Source: Methyloligella halotolerans
GTDB taxonomy: Bacteria > Pseudomonadota > Alphaproteobacteria > Rhizobiales > Methyloligellaceae
Assembly (NCBI RefSeq): GCF_001708935.1
Contig: NZ_MASI01000010.1
Coordinates: 1-64,000, forward strand
Direction: 5' to 3'
Length of the DNA: 64,000 bases
How positions within the stretch are numbered: the stretch's first letter is position 1; each line of letters begins with the position of its first letter. Under the pieces are notes generated by a model. That model was not told the DNA's origin and ran no database searches. It saw nothing but the letters and a program-made list of their open reading frames with translations. Below, in pieces: positions 62,301 through 64,000 of the stretch. The position numbers and the translations under genes are program-made.

Positions 62301-64000
62301 ATGAAATCGCTCGCGCCCGTTCGTCTGCTCGGCCTGGTGGTCTGGCTGGCGGCATGGAGTGCCGTCGCTGTGGCCGACTGCACCAGTCCCGACGGCCAGG
62401 AAGGGACGATCGACTACAACTCTACTACGCATCAGTTCGAGTATTGCGACCAGGCTGACAGCTGGCAGCCGCTTGGCGGCTCTGCCGCGCCTGCTGACCG
62501 TATCACCTCGGGCACCCTCACGGTTACCGCGAACAGTGCAACCAGCATCGTCAGCCTTAGCGCTGCCGGAAGCACCTGGGGCTACCTCGGCAACGCGGTG
62601 AGCTATCTGCCGACCATCTCGGCAACGAGCGTCCGCAGCCGTCATGTCTCGTCGAGCTATGTGCAGCTGACCAGCGCCACCACGACGCTGACCTGCAATG
62701 CCGGCGCGACCGGCACCATGCGCTACACCAGCGGTACGATGCAGGTATGCGATGGCTCCAGCTGGGGCAATATCGGCATCGGCATTCCCACCGGCACCAT
62801 TGCCGCCTTCGCGGCTTCCAGCTGCCCCACAGGCTGGAGCGAATACACGCCGGCGCGTGGCCGCTTCCTGCGGGGGATTGACAACGGGGCGGGGAATGAC
62901 CCGGAGGGCGCGCGGACCCCAGGAGGCAGCCAGGAAGACGCTGCGCCGAATATTACGGGCGGGCTGGGCATTGATGGCTACATATTCGCCGCCACGGGCG
63001 CCTTTACGACGCTCTCAGATGCACAAGGCGGAAATATAGCGAACTCTTCTTTAACGCGCAGGGTATCGTTTGATGCCTCTGCTTCTAACGCCAAATACGG
63101 TGCAGCGAACGAAATCCGGCCAAAGAACGTCGCCGTCACCTTCTGCCGATACGCCGGCTTTCAAAGCCAGTTGCAGACCGGCGTGGCGACCCTCGCCAGC
63201 CTCAGCGATGTGACCATCGGTGGCGTAACGGCGGGCCAGTCACTGGTCTTCAATGGCGCCAGCTGGGTGCCGAGCACGACTAGCAGCGGTGGTGGCTTCG
63301 ATGATTTGAGTGATGTCGACACTACGGGCGCGACGGCCGGGGACGTCATTCGCTTCGACGGTTCGGGTTGGGTCGTAAGCACAACAGGCGATGACACCGC
63401 CCTTGGCGACCGCATCACCTCCGGCACGCTGGCGGTGACGGCGGTCAGCGAGACCGGCCTCATCAACCTCTCCAGCAACGGCACCACGTGGGGTTACCTC
63501 GCAGTGCGGTAAGCTATCTGCCGACTATCTCGGCGACGAGCGTCCGCAGCCGGCATGTCTCGTCGAGCTACGTACAGCTGACCAGCGCGACCACCACGCT
63601 ACCTTGTAATACCGGCGCGACCGGCACCATGCGCTACACCAGCGGCACGATGCAGGTTTGCGATGGCTCCAGCTGGGGCAATATCGGCATCGGCGTTCCC
63701 ACCGGCACTATTGCTGCGTTCGCGGCGTCCAGCTGCCCAATTGGCTGGAGCGAATACACGCCGGCCCGTGGCCGCTTCTTGCGGGGGATCGATAATGGCG
63801 CGGGGAATGACCCGGATGGAACACGGACCCCGGGTGGCGCACAAGGCGATGCTGCGCCCGACATTTCCGGTCAGTTTGAGATCGCGCGCACATCAGCAAA
63901 TAGCGTCATTGGTCCTAGAAACCCTGCCGGTGCATTTTCCAGTGGTGGTGGAGGGACAGCTGAGTCCTTCTCAGTTCAACATTCAGGGACAGGACAAACT
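62301..64000 (+). pseudogene. Secreted phage-tail-collar-like repeat protein, frameshifted, 3' end outside window
   Basis: The ATG at 62301 opens a Sec signal peptide (MKSLAPVRLLGLVVWLAAWS, cleavage near AVADC). The mature protein has two long modules. Module 1 (from 62496) has DRITSGTLTVTANSATSIV, TWGYLGNAVSYLPTISATSV, TGTMRYTSGTMQVCDGSSWG and the collar-like GWSEYTPARGRFLRGIDNGA. Module 2 (from 63408) repeats the same order 912 bases later. A missing G near 63501 (CTCGCAGTGCGG against CTCGGCA...) ends the frame at 63512; the other frame continues module 2 to the window end. A signal peptide on a tail-fibre-like protein is unusual and suggests an exported adhesin or pilus-tip-like role. True start of the family role is unknown. 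Confidence 0.8.

Overview
The window is high-GC alphaproteobacterial chromosome. A complete-looking ethylmalonyl-CoA pathway core, PHA synthase, a XoxJ-type periplasmic protein, pseudoazurin and several PQQ or copper linked proteins suggest a Hyphomicrobiales-like, possibly methylotrophic bacterium. This taxonomic guess rests on gene content only.

Left part (1-17.7 kb): a frameshifted autotransporter cut by the window edge; a TIGR03032-type protein; inorganic pyrophosphatase; two small secreted proteins; tRNA-Leu(CAA); a PQQ-type sugar dehydrogenase; a host-attachment family protein. Next comes a carbon-storage and overflow operon: PHA synthase, a MaoC-phosphate acetyl/butyryltransferase fusion and acetate kinase. 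It is followed by a YqaA/DedA protein, DsbB, an HNH nuclease, an esterase, bacterioferritin with its ferredoxin, AlkA, and a soluble hybrid histidine kinase.

Ethylmalonyl-CoA block (17.8-30.4 kb): ethylmalonyl-CoA mutase, two acidic secreted proteins, crotonyl-CoA carboxylase/reductase and methylsuccinyl-CoA dehydrogenase (split by a one-base deletion in this sequence). Partner functions follow: a PduO-type cobalamin adenosyltransferase (cofactor for the mutase), EtfBA (electron acceptor for the dehydrogenase) and 3-hydroxybutyryl-CoA dehydrogenase, with TspO, an SDR, a twin-TM protein and a rhomboid protease between them.

Middle part (30.4-49.5 kb): XoxJ-like binding protein, pseudoazurin, a SugE/Gdx transporter, a MocR regulator, a molybdopterin oxidoreductase, a glutamine amidotransferase, a Gfo/Idh/MocA oxidoreductase, a CDF transporter with a lipoprotein, a frameshifted LssY_C protein, glutaminase, a NavAb-like sodium channel, an AraC regulator, a DUF1254/arylsulfatase group (sulfatase frameshifted) and a two-TM ion-channel protein with an unusual filter.

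Right part (49.57 kb to the end): an integrated mobile element. It begins at a duplicated 3' end of a tRNA-Arg(CCT) next to a tyrosine integrase. It carries a plasmid-like backbone: ParA plus a ribbon-helix-helix protein, a 24-bp repeat array, a second RHH gene overlapping a membrane coiled-coil gene, and a DnaA-box/21-bp iteron origin with a Rep protein. Cargo includes an AraC-hydrolase-NDH2 group, a translationally coupled methyltransferase operon, several unknown genes and a secreted phage-tail-collar-like repeat protein cut by the window edge. No conjugation genes are visible, and the other end of the element lies beyond 64,000.

Five long genes across the window are each broken by one small indel in otherwise well-conserved coding sequence. 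This pattern looks more like consensus errors than real gene decay.
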